From an uncultured bacterium (GTDB taxonomy: Bacteria > Verrucomicrobiota > Kiritimatiellia > RFP12 > UBA1067), in contig URIT01000149.1 in assembly GCA_900547945.1 (NCBI GenBank), positions 1-7,182 on the forward strand: a stretch of DNA of 7,182 nt, given 5' to 3'. Made by a program: the position numbers and the translations under genes. Below, piece by piece: positions 5,869 through 7,182 of the stretch. Under the pieces are notes generated by a model. The model did no database searches, was not told the DNA's origin, and saw only the letters and a list, made by a program, of their open reading frames with translations. Within the stretch, counting starts at the first letter, position 1, and every line of letters begins with the position of its first letter.

Positions 5869-7039
5869 ATGCGCAGGCAGCTCGTGCTTCTGCCGATTCT
5901 CTTCGGCTTCTTCGTGATGGGCTTCGCCGACATCATCTCGACGGCGCTCATCCGCATCGAGGAGGAGTGCCGCCTCTCGGCGTTCGCGGCGGCGGTGCTG
6001 CCGCTCATGATCTTCGTCTGGTTCCTCCTCATCTCGATCCCCACGGGGATTCTCTGCGGGAAGATCGGGCGGAAGAACACCGTGCTCGCCTCGCTCGCCC
6101 TGACGGTCGCCGCGATGTTCCTGCCCTTCGCCGCGACGGCGGAGCGGTGGTGGATCTACGCGGTGTCGTTCGCCTTCCTCGGCATCGGCAACACGATGAT
6201 CCAGGCGGCGCTGCCGGCCCTGATGTCGAACGTCGTGCCGCAGGAGAAGCTCACGGCGCGCATTTCGCTCGGGCAGTTCGTCAAGGCCCTCTGCGCGGCG
6301 GCGACGCCGGTGGTGGCGCTCTTCTGCGCCGAGCGGCTGGGGAACTGGAAGTACCTCTTCCTCGTCTACGGCGCGCTGACGTTCGTGGCGGCGGCGTGGC
6401 TCGCGCTCTCGCCGATCCCGCGCGAGCGCGTCGGCGGCGCCGCCGTCCTTCGCGTCCTGCGTGCGGCAGCTCGCGAGCCCCTACATCCTCGCGATGGTGG
6501 TGGGCGTGTTCTTCTCGGTCGCGGCGGACATCGGCTTTGCGGTGGGCGTGCCCGAGTACCTGCGCGACGTCTTCCGTCTGCCGACGGACAAGGCGGCGAC
6601 GGGGCCTGCGGTCTACTTCCTCGCCAAGATGCTCGCCGCCTTCGCCGGGTCGATCGTCTTCGCGCGCATCTCCGCCGCGCGCTGCTTCCCCTGGTCCGTC
6701 GGCCTCGCCGTCGGCGCCACGGCGGGTCTCTTCTTCGCGCCGAACCCGACGGTCTTCCTCGTCCTCGTCTTCCTCTCCTCCTTCGGCTTCGCGAACACGT
6801 TCGGCATGTGCATGGGCCTTGCGATCAACCACCGTCCGGAGCGGACGAACGAGATCTCGGCGCTCGTCGTGATGGCGATCTCGGGCGGCGGGCTCGTCAA
6901 GATCGCCTTCGGCGCGCTGCGGGGGTCGCTCGGGCCCGCCGGCATCGTCTGGACGCTGCTCGCGTGCCTCGTCTACCTGCTCGCGCTGGGCGTCTTCGCC
7001 ACGTGGTCGCTGAAGGGGACGGCGGGAGGGCGGCCGTGA
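5869..7039 (+). CDS. FHS-type (FucP-like) MFS sugar transporter, frameshifted between TM6 and TM7
   Basis: This is a twelve-helix inner-membrane major facilitator, probably a sugar:proton symporter. The first half (from ATG 5869, about 190 residues) holds six membrane segments, beginning LVLLPILFGFFVMGFADIIS with an acidic residue (D21) in TM1. It has the MFS motif G64-KIG-R68-K after TM2 and GIGNTMIQ (105-112) in TM4, typical of FHS-family sugar transporters. The second half (about 200 residues, to TGA 7037-7039) holds six more, from SPYILAMVVGVFF to the end. The halves lie in different frames: coding moves one base forward somewhere in 6427-6446, in the cytoplasmic loop, at a GC palindrome. 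The length of 1171 nt is 390 codons plus one base. No Shine-Dalgarno precedes the second half and neither half is decayed, so this is one gene with a recent or artefactual indel. Its position after the GH97 gene suggests import of the released monosaccharide. Confidence 0.85.
6432..6445 (+). repeat. Perfect 14-bp GC-only palindrome at the transporter frameshift
   Basis: CGGCGGCGCCGCCG equals its own reverse complement and contains only G and C. It lies exactly where the transporter reading frame changes. Such self-complementary stretches can cause polymerase slippage in cells and base-calling or compression errors in sequencing. Confidence 0.85.
7024..7030 (+). promoter_or_regulatory. Ribosome binding site of the third operon gene
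   Basis: GGGAGGG lies 5 nt before the GTG at 7036, inside the last codons of the transporter. Together with the GTGA overlap it supports this GTG as the start of the next gene. Confidence 0.6.
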
Positions 7040-7182
7040 AGAAGGCGGTTGCCCTGGCGCTGGGCGCGGCCGCCGCGCTGGCGGCCCTGGCGGGAGACTG
7101 GGAGCTGAAGAGCGCGCCGCTTGCGCCGGACCGCACGACGGGGCGCCGCCTCGGGGACGGCGCGCTGGAGCTGTGCGTCCCC
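7036..7182 (+). CDS. Exported protein of unknown function, N-terminal fragment
   Basis: Only 49 codons are visible before the window ends. The GTG start overlaps the transporter stop (GTGA) and is preceded by GGGAGGG. The product begins MKKAVALALGAAAALAALAG, a clear Sec signal peptide with a two-lysine n-region, an alanine/leucine core and a likely cleavage after ALA, before GDWELKS. The mature part seen (DWELKSAPLAPDRTTG and on) is too short for me to recognise a family. From its place as third gene of an operon with a secreted glycosidase and a sugar transporter, it may be another extracytoplasmic carbohydrate-active or binding protein; that is context only. Confidence 0.7.
   Translation, partial: MKKAVALALGAAAALAALAGDWELKSAPLAPDRTTGRRLGDGALELCVP

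Noticed and set aside
6427..6446. Programmed +1 frameshift in the transporter
   Set aside because: No stop codon or slippery heptamer at the junction as in known programmed sites; indel or sequence error is simpler.
3747..6872. Plus-strand open frame of 1041 codons across the GH97 and transporter genes
   Set aside because: Low-complexity Arg/Gly/Pro product in the wrong frame; GH97 and MFS motifs lie in the other frames.
6461..7039. Second half of the transporter as an independent gene starting at GTG 6461
   Set aside because: No Shine-Dalgarno upstream, the start would cut into the loop before TM7, and the two halves together make one normal 12-segment transporter.

Overview
The window is very GC-rich (roughly 70% by eye) and gene-dense. 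Codons end mostly in G or C, and threonine is mostly ACG in every gene. Genes have good Shine-Dalgarno sequences, in one case a perfect TAAGGAGG, and at least one sigma70-type extended -10 promoter. Strong Shine-Dalgarno use and this promoter type argue against Bacteroidota, where GH97 enzymes are commonest. A high-GC Gram-negative of the Planctomycetota-Verrucomicrobiota group, for example Kiritimatiellota or Verrucomicrobiota, is my best guess. It is inference only, since there is no rRNA or marker gene here.

Layout. (1) 2-2766, plus strand: the 3' two thirds of a bacterial SNF2-family helicase gene, followed with an ATGA overlap by a small SWIM zinc-finger gene. This two-gene helicase unit begins upstream of the window. 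(2) 2703-3722, minus strand: a radical SAM protein of the AhbC/AhbD/NirJ-like type. It is convergent with the SWIM gene and overlaps its tail by 64 bp. Its C-terminus lacks the last SPASM cysteines. (3) 3723-3858: a 136-bp divergent intergenic region with two face-to-face extended -10 elements. (4) 3859-7182, plus strand: a tightly packed operon of a secreted glycoside hydrolase family 97 enzyme, an FHS-type (FucP-like) MFS sugar transporter, and the start of another exported protein that runs off the window.

How the genes work together. The GH97 protein has the retaining-type catalytic pair (Asp403/Glu458, 55 residues apart), so it is more likely an alpha-galactosidase or beta-L-arabinopyranosidase than a SusB-like inverting alpha-glucosidase. 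It would release a monosaccharide in the periplasm and the FHS transporter would import it: a small sugar-scavenging operon. The helicase/SWIM pair and the radical SAM gene have no evident link to it.

The main anomaly is a one-base frameshift in the transporter gene, between membrane segments 6 and 7, at a perfect 14-bp GC-only palindrome. Both halves are otherwise intact, so it is either a sequencing or assembly error or a very recent mutation. I do not see a clearly novel multi-gene system. The best leads are the frameshift, the truncated radical SAM C-terminus, its possibly leaderless transcript and the retaining-type GH97.
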